A program made the translations under genes and the position numbers. Of a stretch of 44,854 nt of DNA, positions 18,397 through 27,699 are shown in pieces. The stretch's first letter is position 1. Each line of letters begins with the position of its first letter. Source of the DNA: Gemmatimonadaceae bacterium (GTDB lineage: Bacteria > Gemmatimonadota > Gemmatimonadetes > Gemmatimonadales > Gemmatimonadaceae); NCBI GenBank assembly GCA_025934075.1, contig JAICYT010000004.1:1-44854 (forward strand), in the 5' to 3' direction. The notes under the pieces were generated by a model that was not told the origin of the DNA, made no database searches, and saw only the letters and a program-made list of their open reading frames with translations.

Positions 18397-18843
18397 GTGA
18401 CCGCCGAGTTCAAGCTCAGTCTCCTCGATTGCGACCGCAGCGACCCGCTTGCGGACTTCTTCGATGCGCGCGCCGCCATCACTCTCCGTGGCGTGTCGCA
18501 TGCGACAGCTTTCGTCGTCGCGGGCCGGGACTTACAGGCTTTTGCCACTGATCTCGGCCGACTCGCGCCTGCCGCTGACGTATCGGCGTTGCTCCTGGGC
18601 GGTTGGGACGCCGAGCGCTGTCTGAGATTGCAAGTGACGCACGCCGGGCGCAGCGATGCGGCCGTCGCGCGCGTTTGGATGGACAGCGACGGTCCCGCGG
18701 ACAGTCTCCAATCCAATGTGGAAACCGAGTTCGTCGTCCCGTTCGCCGCATTGACGCGATTTTCGATGGACATCCACCAACTCGTCGAGCAGCGGACGCT
18801 CGGCGACGTCACACTGACCGGCGAGGCCGATGGAAATGAATAG
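18397..18843 (+). CDS. Hypothetical protein, first gene of the oxalate-type operon
   Basis: A 148-residue soluble protein with a GTG start. It begins FKLSLLDCDRSDPLADFFDARAAITLRG and has alternating strands with a central WDAERCLRLQV segment, then EFVVPFAALTRFSMDIHQLV. The pattern resembles small immunity-like proteins of the WapI type, but I am not confident. The end overlaps the start of the MFS gene by 14 bases, so it is probably co-translated with the pathway genes. It might be a regulator or accessory factor; nothing in the sequence proves this. Confidence 0.6.
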   Translation: MTAEFKLSLLDCDRSDPLADFFDARAAITLRGVSHATAFVVAGRDLQAFATDLGRLAPAADVSALLLGGWDAERCLRLQVTHAGRSDAAVARVWMDSDGPADSLQSNVETEFVVPFAALTRFSMDIHQLVEQRTLGDVTLTGEADGNE

Positions 18844-20179
18844 CGACGGTTCTGGACCCCAACTGCGAGACCCGGACGCGGTTGGGCTGGTCCGCCCCGC
18901 CGTACTCGATGCGACCGTCGTGCCCGCGGGCCTCACCGACACCCTCGCCACGCTTCGGCGTGGCCGGTGGTGGCAGCTCATCCTCGGCATCATCTGCATG
19001 TCGATGATCGCCAATCTTCAATACGGCTGGACGTTGTTCGTCAAACCGATGCACGATCAACGAGGGTGGCCGCTGTCGTCCATTCAAATCGCGTTCACCA
19101 TCTTCGTCCTCGTCGAGACATGGCTCGTGCCGTTCGAGGGATATCTCGTCGACCGCATCGGGCCTCAGTTGGTTGGTGTGGCGGCCGGCCTCATGGTCGC
19201 GCTGGCGTGGGTGATCAATTCCATGGCCACGTCGCTCCCCATGCTCTATCTCGGCGCGATCGTCGGCGGCATCGGTGCCGGCGCGGTGTACGGGGCGTGT
19301 GTCGGAAACGCACTCAAGTGGTTTCCCGATCGCCGTGGCCTTGCCGCCGGACTGACCGCGATGGGTTTCGGCGCAGGATCGGCGCTGACCGTGTTTCCGA
19401 TCGCGAACATGATCAGGAGTCAGGGCTATGAGACGACGTTCTTGAAGTTTGGTCTACTTCAAGGCGGCGTCGTATTCATCGTCGGCTGGTTCCTCCGCGC
19501 ACCCAGTGCGCAGTTCATGCCGGCGCAAAAACCCGGACGCTTCAACAGCGCGCGCGAATACACGCCGCTCGAGATGCTGCGCGGCCCAGTGTTCTGGGTG
19601 TTGTTCGTCATGTTCATATTCAGCGCATCGGGCGGACTGATCGCGACCGCGCAATTGACGCCGATGGCGACCGATCTCGACGTCGCCAACGCACATGTCT
19701 CGATCGCGGGACTCACACTGCTCGCACTGCCGTTCGCGCTCTCGATGAACCGTGTGTTCAATGGAATCAGCCGTCCATTCTTCGGCTGGATGTCGGACAA
19801 GCTCGGGCGCGAGCGCACGTTATTCATCGCCTTCATCATCGAAGGCGTCGCGATCCTGTTCCTCGCTCAATTCGGTCGCAATCCTGCGGCATTCGTCGGT
19901 CTCACGGCGCTGGTCTTCTTTGCGTACGGTGAGATCTACAGCATCTTCCCCGCGATCTGCGCCGACATCTACGGCCGACAATACGCATCGGCGAATGCGG
20001 GTCTGCTCTACACCGCGAAGGGCGTGGCGTCTCTCTTGGTGCCGTTGAGCAGCGTGATTGCCGCATCCTCCATCGGGTGGGACGGCGTGTTCATTGTGAC
20101 CGCTGGTATGAACATCGTAGCGGCGTTGCTTGCGATCTTCGTCCTCACGCCGTTGCGCGCGCGGGCGAGTCGCGCATGA
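18830..20179 (+). CDS. MFS transporter, OxlT-like oxalate/formate antiporter family
   Basis: Twelve-helix carrier of 449 residues with a soluble N-terminus of about 45. It shows the OxlT-family features: QYGWTLFVKPMHDQRGW in the first helix-loop, VETWLVPFEGYLVDRIGP, GIGAGAVYGACVGNALKWFPDRRGLAAGLTAMGFG with the conserved DRRGLAxG loop, and SRPFFGWMSDKLGRER for the second MFS loop. The family exchanges oxalate for formate or carbonate. Here, no formate-producing decarboxylase is present, so a simple uptake or exchange with another anion is more likely. Its stop overlaps the next start as ATGA. Confidence 0.88.
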   Translation: MEMNSDGSGPQLRDPDAVGLVRPAVLDATVVPAGLTDTLATLRRGRWWQLILGIICMSMIANLQYGWTLFVKPMHDQRGWPLSSIQIAFTIFVLVETWLVPFEGYLVDRIGPQLVGVAAGLMVALAWVINSMATSLPMLYLGAIVGGIGAGAVYGACVGNALKWFPDRRGLAAGLTAMGFGAGSALTVFPIANMIRSQGYETTFLKFGLLQGGVVFIVGWFLRAPSAQFMPAQKPGRFNSAREYTPLEMLRGPVFWVLFVMFIFSASGGLIATAQLTPMATDLDVANAHVSIAGLTLLALPFALSMNRVFNGISRPFFGWMSDKLGRERTLFIAFIIEGVAILFLAQFGRNPAAFVGLTALVFFAYGEIYSIFPAICADIYGRQYASANAGLLYTAKGVASLLVPLSSVIAASSIGWDGVFIVTAGMNIVAALLAIFVLTPLRARASRA

Positions 20180-21165
20180 AGGTCGCGGTCGTCGGAGCGG
20201 GTGCGATCGGCGGATATGTTGGTGGGTGGCTCGCTGCGGCGGGTGACGACGTAACGTTCATCGCGCGCGGCGCGAACCTCGAAGCCATACGGCGCGTCGG
20301 AATGCGCGTCATCGGCGAGGACGGCGACGAACGCGTCGCCGAAAACGTCGCCGTGTTCGACAAGATGGCTGACGCTGGAGCACAAGATGTAGTGATTCTC
20401 GCGGTGAAGGCGCATCAAGTCGCCGCCATTGCCGGCGACGTCCACCACTTGTGCCACGACACGACGACGATCGTGACGATGCAGAATGGGATTCCGTGGT
20501 GGTACTTCCACAAGCATGGCGGACCGTACGAAGGAACAGTGGTCCGTTCGGCTGATCCGGACGGATCCATCGGCCGATGCATCGATGCGAGTCGCGTCAT
20601 CGGCTCGGTGGTGTATCCGGCAGCGGTGCTCGAAGCGCCCGGCGTCGTCCGAGTTGTCGAAGGACGACGCTTCACGCTCGGAGAGCTCGACGGCTCCAAG
20701 TCGCCGCGCGCCGAAGCCATATCAGCCAACTTCGCGGGCGCTGGATTCAAGGCACCGCTCACCAGCGACATTCGCGCCGAGATCTGGCTGAAGATCTGGG
20801 GCAATCTGAGCTTCAACCCAATCAGCGCGTTGACGCACGCGACGCTCGTCGATCTCCTTCAGTTTCCCCTCACGCGTCAGCTTTGCGCCGACATGATGCG
20901 CGAGGCCGAAGTCGTTGCGGAAAAGCTCGGCGTCACGTTTCGTGTTGGCATCGACAAGCGAATCGCCGGCGCCGAGAAGGTCGGTGCGCACAAGACGTCG
21001 ATGTTGCAAGACGTCGAGGCGGGCCGGCCGCCGGAGATCGAGGCGCTCATCGGCGCCGTCGTCGAGCTCGGCCGCCTGACGGAAACGCCAACACCCCGCA
21101 TCGATGCAGTGTATGCTTGTGTTAGTTTGCTCGCTAAGACAATCCTCGAGAGTCCACACCCATGA
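20176..21165 (+). CDS. PanE-family reductase, candidate oxalyl-CoA reductase
   Basis: NADPH-dependent reductase of 329 residues with a Rossmann motif GAGAIGG at 7-13 and the ketopantoate-reductase C-terminal domain. The catalytic Lys206 and Asn210 are in the AEIWLKIWGNLSFNPISALT segment, matching the Lys of PanE. Annotation by homology alone would be 2-dehydropantoate 2-reductase. In Methylobacterium extorquens, a PanE homologue (PanE2) is instead an oxalyl-CoA reductase that makes glyoxylate. The neighbours here (oxalate carrier, oxalyl-CoA-forming ligase type and glyoxylate aminotransferase type) favour that role. It overlaps both neighbours by ATGA. Substrate is inferred from context. Confidence 0.85.
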   Translation: MKVAVVGAGAIGGYVGGWLAAAGDDVTFIARGANLEAIRRVGMRVIGEDGDERVAENVAVFDKMADAGAQDVVILAVKAHQVAAIAGDVHHLCHDTTTIVTMQNGIPWWYFHKHGGPYEGTVVRSADPDGSIGRCIDASRVIGSVVYPAAVLEAPGVVRVVEGRRFTLGELDGSKSPRAEAISANFAGAGFKAPLTSDIRAEIWLKIWGNLSFNPISALTHATLVDLLQFPLTRQLCADMMREAEVVAEKLGVTFRVGIDKRIAGAEKVGAHKTSMLQDVEAGRPPEIEALIGAVVELGRLTETPTPRIDAVYACVSLLAKTILESPHP

Positions 21166-22691
21166 CGGATACGGCTTCCACAATTGCGGAAATTCTGAAG
21201 ATCGGCGCCGACGATGCACCGGCATTGAGCTCGCCGGGCGGCGTCGCGCTGTCGTATCGAGCTTTGCGAGCGCACGCCGCGAAGATCGCGTCGGCGTTGG
21301 CCGCGCACGGTATCGGACACAATGATCGCGTCGCCATCGTGCTCGACAACGGACCGGAAATGGCCACGGCGTTCTTGAGCGTCGCGAGCGCGGCGACGGC
21401 GGCCCCATTGAACCCGACCTATCGCGCCGAAGAGTTCGAGTTCTATCTCACGGATCTCCGCGCCAAGCTGCTCATCGTCGCGCAAGGCAAGGACTCGCCA
21501 TCCATCCAGGTCGCGGACAAGCTCGGCATTCCGATTGCGCGCCTCGTGGCCCACCCGGAGCAGGGAGCAGGGAGCTTCGATCTCGAGTTTCCATCGGCCG
21601 CGTCGACTGGCCCAGCGAAGAAAGCGACGCCGCCGAGTCCCGACGACATCGCGCTCGTGCTGCACACCTCAGGCACCACGTCGCGTCCCAAGATCGTGCC
21701 GCTCGCGCACCGCAACATCGCCGCATCAGCCGCGAACATTCGTCGCACGCTCGCGCTCACGGCAAGTGATCGCAACCTGGTAATCATGCCGTTGTTTCAC
21801 ATTCACGGCCTCATTGCCGCTCTCACGGCGCCGCTGTCGGCGGGCGGCGAGGTGTCGTGCTCACCGGGATTCAACGCGCTCAAGTTCTTCGGCTGGCTCT
21901 CCGAGGTGCGCCCCACGTGGTACACAGGCGTGCCGACGATGCACCAGGCGATTCTGTTGCGGGCAGCGAACAATCCTGACGCGATCGCGGGGCACCGACT
22001 GCGCTTCATTCGATCGTCTTCGTCAGCGCTGCCACCGACGGTGATCGCGGAGTTGGAGCGGGTGTTCGGCGTGCCGGTCGTCGAAGCGTACGGCATGACA
22101 GAAGCGGCACACCAGATGGCGAGCAATCCGCTTAGCGGCCCGCGAAAGCCCGGGACAGTAGGCCCGTCGGGCGGTCCGGAGATTCGTATCGCCGACACGA
22201 CTGGTGCGACTGTACCGCGGGGCGCGACGGGTGAGATCGTGATTCGCGGCCCGAACGTGATGCGCGAGTACGAGAACAACCCGAAAGCAAACGCCGACGC
22301 GTTCTACGACGGCTGGTTCCGCACCGGCGATCAGGGAGTGATGGACGATGACGGCTACGTCAGCATCACCGGGCGTCTCAAGGAGATCATCAATCGCGGC
22401 GGCGAAAAGATTTCGCCGCGGGAGGTCGACGAGATCATCATGGAGCATCCGGCCGTCCACCAGTGCGTCACGTTCGCGATGCCGCACGACATGCTCGGCG
22501 AAGATGTCGCGGCGGCGATCGTGCTGCGACAAGGCGCGCAGGCAAGCGATCGCGAGCTGCGCGACTTTGCGGCCACGCGGCTCGCCGCGTTCAAGGTTCC
22601 GCGTAAGATTCTGATCCTGAACGAGATTCCTGTTGGCGCAACGGGCAAGCTGCAACGCATTGGTCTCGCACAAAAGTTGGGGCTCGCATGA
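21162..22691 (+). CDS. AMP-forming acyl-CoA ligase, AAE3/oxalyl-CoA synthetase-like
   Basis: ANL-superfamily ligase of 509 residues. The motifs are complete: P-loop TSGTTSRPK at 169-177, MPLFHIHGL, the AYGMTEAAHQMASNPL motif near 315, WFRTGD, GRLKEIINRGGEKISPREVDE and catalytic Lys496 in ATGKLQR. Length, the MPLFHIHGL and WYTGVPTMHQ motifs and the MTEAxHxMxSNPL pattern recall plant AAE3 and yeast Pcs60, which make oxalyl-CoA from oxalate, CoA and ATP. Substrate is inferred from this resemblance and from the operon. Stop and start codons overlap the flanking genes as ATGA. Confidence 0.88.
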   Translation: MTDTASTIAEILKIGADDAPALSSPGGVALSYRALRAHAAKIASALAAHGIGHNDRVAIVLDNGPEMATAFLSVASAATAAPLNPTYRAEEFEFYLTDLRAKLLIVAQGKDSPSIQVADKLGIPIARLVAHPEQGAGSFDLEFPSAASTGPAKKATPPSPDDIALVLHTSGTTSRPKIVPLAHRNIAASAANIRRTLALTASDRNLVIMPLFHIHGLIAALTAPLSAGGEVSCSPGFNALKFFGWLSEVRPTWYTGVPTMHQAILLRAANNPDAIAGHRLRFIRSSSSALPPTVIAELERVFGVPVVEAYGMTEAAHQMASNPLSGPRKPGTVGPSGGPEIRIADTTGATVPRGATGEIVIRGPNVMREYENNPKANADAFYDGWFRTGDQGVMDDDGYVSITGRLKEIINRGGEKISPREVDEIIMEHPAVHQCVTFAMPHDMLGEDVAAAIVLRQGAQASDRELRDFAATRLAAFKVPRKILILNEIPVGATGKLQRIGLAQKLGLA

Positions 22692-23869
22692 CAACGACTG
22701 CCACGATGTCTGATCGCGCGACGCCGAGCGTTGCGCCGCCGCCGCTCAACCCGCCTGAGCGTTTGCTCATGGGACCGGGGCCGAGCAATCCGGATCCGCG
22801 CGTGCTCGCGGCGATGGGCTTGAATCCCATCGGCCATCTCGATCCGTATTTCGTCGAGACGATGAACCAGACGATGGAAGCGCTGCGCAACGTGTTCCGC
22901 ACGCGCAATCATCACACGGTTCCAATTTCCGCCACGGGTTCGGCCGGATTGGAAACGATCATGATGAATTTGCTCGAGCCGGGCGACAGCGCGATCGTTT
23001 GCGTCATCGGATACTTCGGTCAACGGCTCGCGGAGCTCGCGCGTCGCGCCGGCGCTGACGTGCGCACGGTCGAAGTTCCGCCGGGCGAAGTAGTCGATCC
23101 CGCGGATGTCGAAAAGCTGTTCGCCGAGCGTCCAGCGAAACTTCTCGCGTTCGTTCACGCCGAGACGACGACGGGCGCGTATCAGTCGATTCCTGAGATG
23201 GTGGAAGTCGCGCGCCGCTACGACGCGCTCGTCGCGATCGATTGCGTCACGTCGCTCGGCGGCGTTCCACTCGAGATCGACGCGCTTGGCGTCGACGCCG
23301 CGGGATCGTGCAGTCAGAAATGCATCGGCGCCCCACCGGGACTCGGACCCATCACGATCGGTCCGCGTGCCATGGCCGCCGCTCGCGCGCGCAAACACAA
23401 ACCGTCGACGTGGTACTTCGATCTCGCGCTGCTCTTTCAGTACTGGGGCGAGGACGGTGCGAATCGGACGCGCGCATTTCATCACACGGCGCCGGTCGCG
23501 AGCATCTACGGCTTTCACGAGGCGCTGCGCATCATCCTCGAGGAAGGTCTCGAGGCGCGGTGGGATCGTCATCGAACGGCGCATGACACACTCGTGCGCG
23601 GTCTCGATCGTCTGGGGCTGTCGCTGTTTCCGCCGGAAGCGAATCGCGGTCCGACGATCAACGTGATCAACGTTCCGGCAGGTGTCGACGAAGCCGCGGT
23701 GCGGCGCCGTCTGCTCGGCATGGGCGTCGAGATGGGCGGTGGGCTTGGTGCCCTCGCCGGAAAGGTGTGGCGCGTCGGAGTGATGGGATACAACGCGCAG
23801 GTTCCGCGCGTGGAACGTTTTGTCGGGGCGCTCGATGAAGCATTGCGTGCAGAGGGCTACAGCGCCTAA
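22688..23869 (+). CDS. Alanine/serine-glyoxylate aminotransferase family protein
   Basis: PLP enzyme of fold type I, 393 residues, of the AGXT/serine-pyruvate class. Signs are the start LLMGPGPSNPDPRVL, the GSAGLE phosphate loop near 85, Asp185 in AIDCVTSLGG, PLP Lys211 in GSCSQKCIGAPPGL, and Arg near the C-terminus in KVWRVGVMG. The family converts glyoxylate to glycine using alanine or serine as donor, which would complete the oxalate route of this operon. Its start overlaps the ligase stop (ATGA) and its end overlaps the DUF4159 gene by 35 bases. Confidence 0.92.
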   Translation: MTTTATMSDRATPSVAPPPLNPPERLLMGPGPSNPDPRVLAAMGLNPIGHLDPYFVETMNQTMEALRNVFRTRNHHTVPISATGSAGLETIMMNLLEPGDSAIVCVIGYFGQRLAELARRAGADVRTVEVPPGEVVDPADVEKLFAERPAKLLAFVHAETTTGAYQSIPEMVEVARRYDALVAIDCVTSLGGVPLEIDALGVDAAGSCSQKCIGAPPGLGPITIGPRAMAAARARKHKPSTWYFDLALLFQYWGEDGANRTRAFHHTAPVASIYGFHEALRIILEEGLEARWDRHRTAHDTLVRGLDRLGLSLFPPEANRGPTINVINVPAGVDEAAVRRRLLGMGVEMGGGLGALAGKVWRVGVMGYNAQVPRVERFVGALDEALRAEGYSA

Positions 23870-24692
23870 GCGTCTACGTCGGGCGCTTCGCACTGTGTGG
23901 CAATGCTCGATCTTGTCGATGAGCATTGCTACAGTGGGTCATGCGCAGCGCAGAGACGGCGGTTTCGGCGGGTACTTCGGCTGCACCGATCCGCCGACGC
24001 ACAACATTCCGTACGACGGTCGGTTCACCTTCGCGCGTCTGAAGTACAACGGCGGTCCGGGGAACTGCTACTACCGCGGCGAGCCGTCGTGGGCGCACGG
24101 CTACGGCTATACCGAGAACGGCCCCGCCGAATCGAACCTGATGAAGATCACGGCGGCGATCAGCAGCCTTCGCCCGCATCTCGATGCGACGAATGTCGTT
24201 GCGATCGACGATCCGCAGTTGTTCAAGTATCCAGTCGCGTTTCTCGTCGAGGCGGGCTATCTGACACTCAATGACAAGGAGACCGCGGCACTTCGAAAGT
24301 ATTTGCTCAGGGGCGGTTTCCTCATCGTCGACGACTCGCGTGAGGACTTCCAGCGCGGCCGCAGCGGTTGGAGCAATCTCGAGATGATGTTCCGGCAGGT
24401 GCTTCCGGGGCTACATCCCATCGACATGACGCCCGCGCACCCGATCTTCCACAGTTTCTTCGACATCACGTCGTTCGACATCGTCCGGCAGTTCTACGAT
24501 CGCGGCCCCGCGATTTTCCGCGGGATCTTCGAAGACAACGATCCGAAGAAGCGGCTGCTGGTCATGATCAACTTCAACACCGACGTGTCGAACTACTGGG
24601 AATACTCGGCCATGGGATTTCGTCCGATCGACGAGTCGAATGACGCGTACAAGCTCGGCGTGAACTATCTGATCTACGCACTGACGCACTGA
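23835..24692 (+). CDS. DUF4159 domain secreted protein
   Basis: Exported protein of about 285 residues. I use the ATG at 23835, since an upstream one adds little; the signal region is long and positive, then SILSMSIATVGHA precedes the cleavage. The mature part matches DUF4159: FTFARLKYNGG at the start, then a Gly-rich YYRGEPSWAHGYG segment, VVAIDDPQLFKYPVAFLVEAGYLTL, the GGFLIVDDSRED motif and the end with NYLIYAL. The domain has a class I glutamine-amidotransferase-like fold without known activity. It is the last gene of the operon, but its envelope location and unrelated domain suggest it is not part of the pathway. Confidence 0.88.
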   Translation: MKHCVQRATAPKRLRRALRTVWQCSILSMSIATVGHAQRRDGGFGGYFGCTDPPTHNIPYDGRFTFARLKYNGGPGNCYYRGEPSWAHGYGYTENGPAESNLMKITAAISSLRPHLDATNVVAIDDPQLFKYPVAFLVEAGYLTLNDKETAALRKYLLRGGFLIVDDSREDFQRGRSGWSNLEMMFRQVLPGLHPIDMTPAHPIFHSFFDITSFDIVRQFYDRGPAIFRGIFEDNDPKKRLLVMINFNTDVSNYWEYSAMGFRPIDESNDAYKLGVNYLIYALTH

Positions 24693-24702
24693 GGCCGCAA
24701 CA

Positions 24703-26628
24703 TCAGTGCTTCGTCGGCTCGACGCGTAACGGCACCGACAATCTCCAGCCTGGCAACATCGTCGCGAATTCGAGGCGCAGCATTCCCGGCGCAACAGGCG
24801 TGTACTCGAAATCGTCCGTCTCACCAGGACCCATGAGAACGCGCGCCGCGCGCATCGTAGCCTGGTGCGCCGGAAGGTCGGCTCCATCTTTCGCGACCGC
24901 ACGCCACCGAAGCGCCGTCGAGTCCGAGATCAACGACGCAACAACGCGCCAATCGGGATTGATGTCGGCGATGCGAAAGCGGTACGTCACACCCACAGCG
25001 AGCGTTTCGCTCGCCGGATCGAGCGTGCCATTCACCCGGGCGCGCTTGTGATCTGGTCCGTCGCCGCCGAGTACGAAGATGCGATTGGTCGCCGGATCGT
25101 AAGAGGAGGCGGAGTCGGTGACGACGATCGCCCCGTACAGACCCGACGAGATTTGGTAACCCTCGTTCGAGTGCGAGTGGTACATGTACGTGCCCGCGCG
25201 CGGCGGCGTGAACTCGACGAGGGCTGAATCGCCAGGTGCGATAGCGCTCGCGAGATGCCCCGGCGTCCCGCTCCAACCCGGGACACCGTCAATGTAGCTG
25301 TTCTGCACCTCGATGCCGTGCCAGTGCACGGCGGTGGGCGCATGCGGATGGTTGACCAGCATGATGCGCACCGGCTGCCCGCGACGCAACACGAGCGTCG
25401 GGCTGACGACTGGCACCGAGTCGAGCGGAATGCGAGTCGTTCGGTCGTCGACGACGAAGCCGTATCCCGCAGTCGTGTCGAACCTCGCCGGTCCCGATTG
25501 CGTGATAAAACGCCCCCGCGCACTCTGGATGAGGAGTCGAATGGCGCGAGACGCGCCGACCGCCGACGCTCGCGCCGGTTCCGGCGTCGTGACATGATGC
25601 GGTGGCAGAACGTGGACGCCCAGCACCATGCCCGCCATACCGTGGACGTCGTGTCCCATCGCTTCGGGATCGCTGGGGTCCGGAACCTTGTTCAAAGACA
25701 AGAATGTTGAAACGTGAAAGGGAAAGTGACAATGAAAGAGCCAGTTGCCGGGTTCATGCGGCACCCAACGCATCGCCATCGTCGTTCCAGGCAGCATCAT
25801 CTCGGTCACGACCACCCGGCGATCGGCCGGCGAGTAGACCGTGTCACCCGACCATGTGCCTGCGCTCTCGATCGTGTAGAAAAATCCGTGGAGGTGCATC
25901 GTGTGCGCGTCGCCGGTCGGATTCACCCAGCGCCAACGAACCGTGTCGCCCACGGAGTATGTGAAACGCTCTGTGAATGGCCACGACTTGCCGTTGATTA
26001 CCATCTGGTCGCGCTCGACCCATGGCTTCGGCCCCGCGGTGTCCCGATCAGCGTGCCAGACTCCGATGACGAAGACGCGGTCGAGCGCCTTGCGATCTGC
26101 CGGCGCGGCGCTCGCCGAGTCGACGATGATTGCGCCCGAGAGTTGGCTGTCGATCCCTTTGCGAGTATCGATGTCGTCGCCGGTAGTGCTTCCCCAATAG
26201 AAGTACGTACCCGGCTCGCCGGCGGTGAATCGCACCGCACGGACCCCGCCGGGCGCAACTTGAATCGCGTCGTGCGGCGAGCCGGGACGCGCGTGCAGCC
26301 CGTACACGACGAGCGTCTTGCTTACGAGCGTGTTGCGCAGCGTGATCTCGATGCGCGTTCCGGCACGAACGCGAATCAAGGTGCCCGGAACGAGCGGACG
26401 GTGTCCTCGCTCGGCGAATGCCTCGATTGGCTCACTCGGTCCGTTGTCGGCTTGCGGATGCCAACGACCCAGTCGCGCCTCGAGGTCGAGACGAAGCACG
26501 TCACCTGATTCGTGACCGACCGGAGCGCGGTTGTCGTTCGCGCCGATGCGTGGAAGCGGATCACCAGCGAGTCCGGCCGTCACGAGGCTGGCGAACGTGA
26601 GGGCGAATCGCATCGGCCAGGAGGTCAC
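24703..26628 (-). CDS. Multicopper oxidase with permuted copper loops
   Basis: Probable periplasmic oxidase of 641 residues from GTG 26628, or 636 from ATG 26613, with a short signal peptide (about 6-21). Three cupredoxin domains are visible. Domain 1 (about 40-170) has lost the copper histidines: VVYGLHARP and TYFYWGS stand where HWHG and HSH would be. Domain 2 carries HTMHLHG (242-248) and HCHFPFHVSTF (299 on), the T1/T2/T3 loops normally found in the last domain. Domain 3 carries VHWHG (434-438) and HSH (484-486), normally in the first. All copper ligands are thus present but in the order 3-4-1-2. The T1 axial position is Phe. Substrate unknown. Confidence 0.92.
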   Translation of the reverse strand: MTSWPMRFALTFASLVTAGLAGDPLPRIGANDNRAPVGHESGDVLRLDLEARLGRWHPQADNGPSEPIEAFAERGHRPLVPGTLIRVRAGTRIEITLRNTLVSKTLVVYGLHARPGSPHDAIQVAPGGVRAVRFTAGEPGTYFYWGSTTGDDIDTRKGIDSQLSGAIIVDSASAAPADRKALDRVFVIGVWHADRDTAGPKPWVERDQMVINGKSWPFTERFTYSVGDTVRWRWVNPTGDAHTMHLHGFFYTIESAGTWSGDTVYSPADRRVVVTEMMLPGTTMAMRWVPHEPGNWLFHCHFPFHVSTFLSLNKVPDPSDPEAMGHDVHGMAGMVLGVHVLPPHHVTTPEPARASAVGASRAIRLLIQSARGRFITQSGPARFDTTAGYGFVVDDRTTRIPLDSVPVVSPTLVLRRGQPVRIMLVNHPHAPTAVHWHGIEVQNSYIDGVPGWSGTPGHLASAIAPGDSALVEFTPPRAGTYMYHSHSNEGYQISSGLYGAIVVTDSASSYDPATNRIFVLGGDGPDHKRARVNGTLDPASETLAVGVTYRFRIADINPDWRVVASLISDSTALRWRAVAKDGADLPAHQATMRAARVLMGPGETDDFEYTPVAPGMLRLEFATMLPGWRLSVPLRVEPTKH

Positions 26629-27599
26629 TCTTTTGCCGATTCGAAGACGAGACTTCGTGAGAAGAACGGCGGCGCCGTGCGCGTTGGACTATGAGCGTCC
26701 CGCTTCGACCGAACCGCCTCGATCGCGCGTATCAGGCCATCGCGCCGTTCTTCGGCGGGGTCAACGAAGAACGATGGTCTGCACGCGTGCGGAGGGAATG
26801 CTGCGGATAGTGCCGTCATTCGTATCGAATGCTCGGGTAGAATGTGTCAACTCGTCCTATGGAGACGCCGGCGATGCCACGCGTGCCGGGCTTCGCCAGT
26901 GTTCGAATGCGTGCGGTCGACATAGGTCATGAGATCATGCGTCATGAAATCCTCCCATCATGCCGCGAACGTCCGGTCGAGTCCAGTCGGCATCGCATCT
27001 GAAGAATCGGTGCAAGAGCTACAGCACCGGATACCGCGCCCGAGGCAACGCAGAGCAACTCGGCGGGAGATAGACCGACGCGCGCGCCTGCGCCGGTGCG
27101 CTGAGCAAATTCGCCAGCGATAGCGCGCGCAGCCTGTCGGTGACCATCCAACCTGATTGCGCGGCCGCGTTGCTCGCGGCGGTGGGCAACGCGGAGATCC
27201 AGATCAGTGATCGCATCCGAGCTCGTGAAATTCCCGATGACGCCCGAATCGGCCACGCGTCGCCCAGGTCGGCTGGGGTAATGAGTGGAGCAGCAGGGCA
27301 GAGGAGTCGCATCGAGTACGCTACCGGTCGGCCGTCTGCTTCGCCATGTAAGAACGTCTGGCGGGCCACGGAGGAAATGCATCTTCCCGACTTTGACGTC
27401 GACAAGAGGCCGAGGCGAATCGCGCGCTGCTACGAACTCCTACCAAGATGCGGCGGTGGCGACTATGCTTAGCGTCGTGGTCAGCGGTGCTGAGTTGCGA
27501 GGTATGAGGCAGAGTGAGGCGAACCTGCGCACTACTCGCACGGCCAAGCCGTTGGTGCTGAGGTGAAAGTAGTGTAAGTTGAAGTACAGATGTAATTTC
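26629..27599. other. Intergenic region before tRNA-Pro
   Basis: About 970 bases with no convincing gene. Open frames here, including one of 146 codons on the minus strand (26942-27382), lack recognisable sequence and good starts. One 32-codon minus frame (26847-26945) has a fine GGGAGGA site but no recognisable protein; it may be a relic. The region leads into the tRNA-Pro gene. Confidence 0.5.
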
Positions 27600-27673
27600 C
27601 GGGACGTAGCGCAGTCCGGTAGCGCACCTGAATGGGGTTCAGGGGGTCGCGGGTTCAAATCCCGCCGTCCCGA
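27600..27673 (+). tRNA. tRNA-Pro (GGG)
   Basis: A full cloverleaf can be folded by eye. Acceptor arms are CGGGACG (27600-27606) and CGTCCCG (27666-27672), discriminator A at 27673. The D-arm is GCGCAGTCCGGTAGCGC. The anticodon stem CCTGA/TCAGG holds loop ATGGGGT, so the anticodon is GGG (proline). The T-arm is GCGGGTTCAAATCCCGC. CCA is not encoded. C1-G72 is typical of tRNA-Pro. Its 3' half is the attachment site of the islands downstream. Confidence 0.96.
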
Positions 27674-27675
27674 TT
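27631..27675 (+). repeat. att site 1 (in tRNA-Pro 3' half)
   Basis: The 45 bases from the anticodon loop to two bases past the tRNA end recur exactly at 33283-33327 and with one mismatch at 38344-38386. It is the leftmost of three copies and is the chromosomal junction that keeps the tRNA intact. Confidence 0.93.
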
Positions 27676-27699
27676 TAAGAGATTGCTAAACAACGACTT

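Noticed and set aside
26942..27405. Minus-strand open frames of 128 and 146 codons before tRNA-Pro
   Set aside because: Composition is Arg/Ser-rich and unlike any fold, they overlap each other in two frames, and no ribosome site fits their starts.
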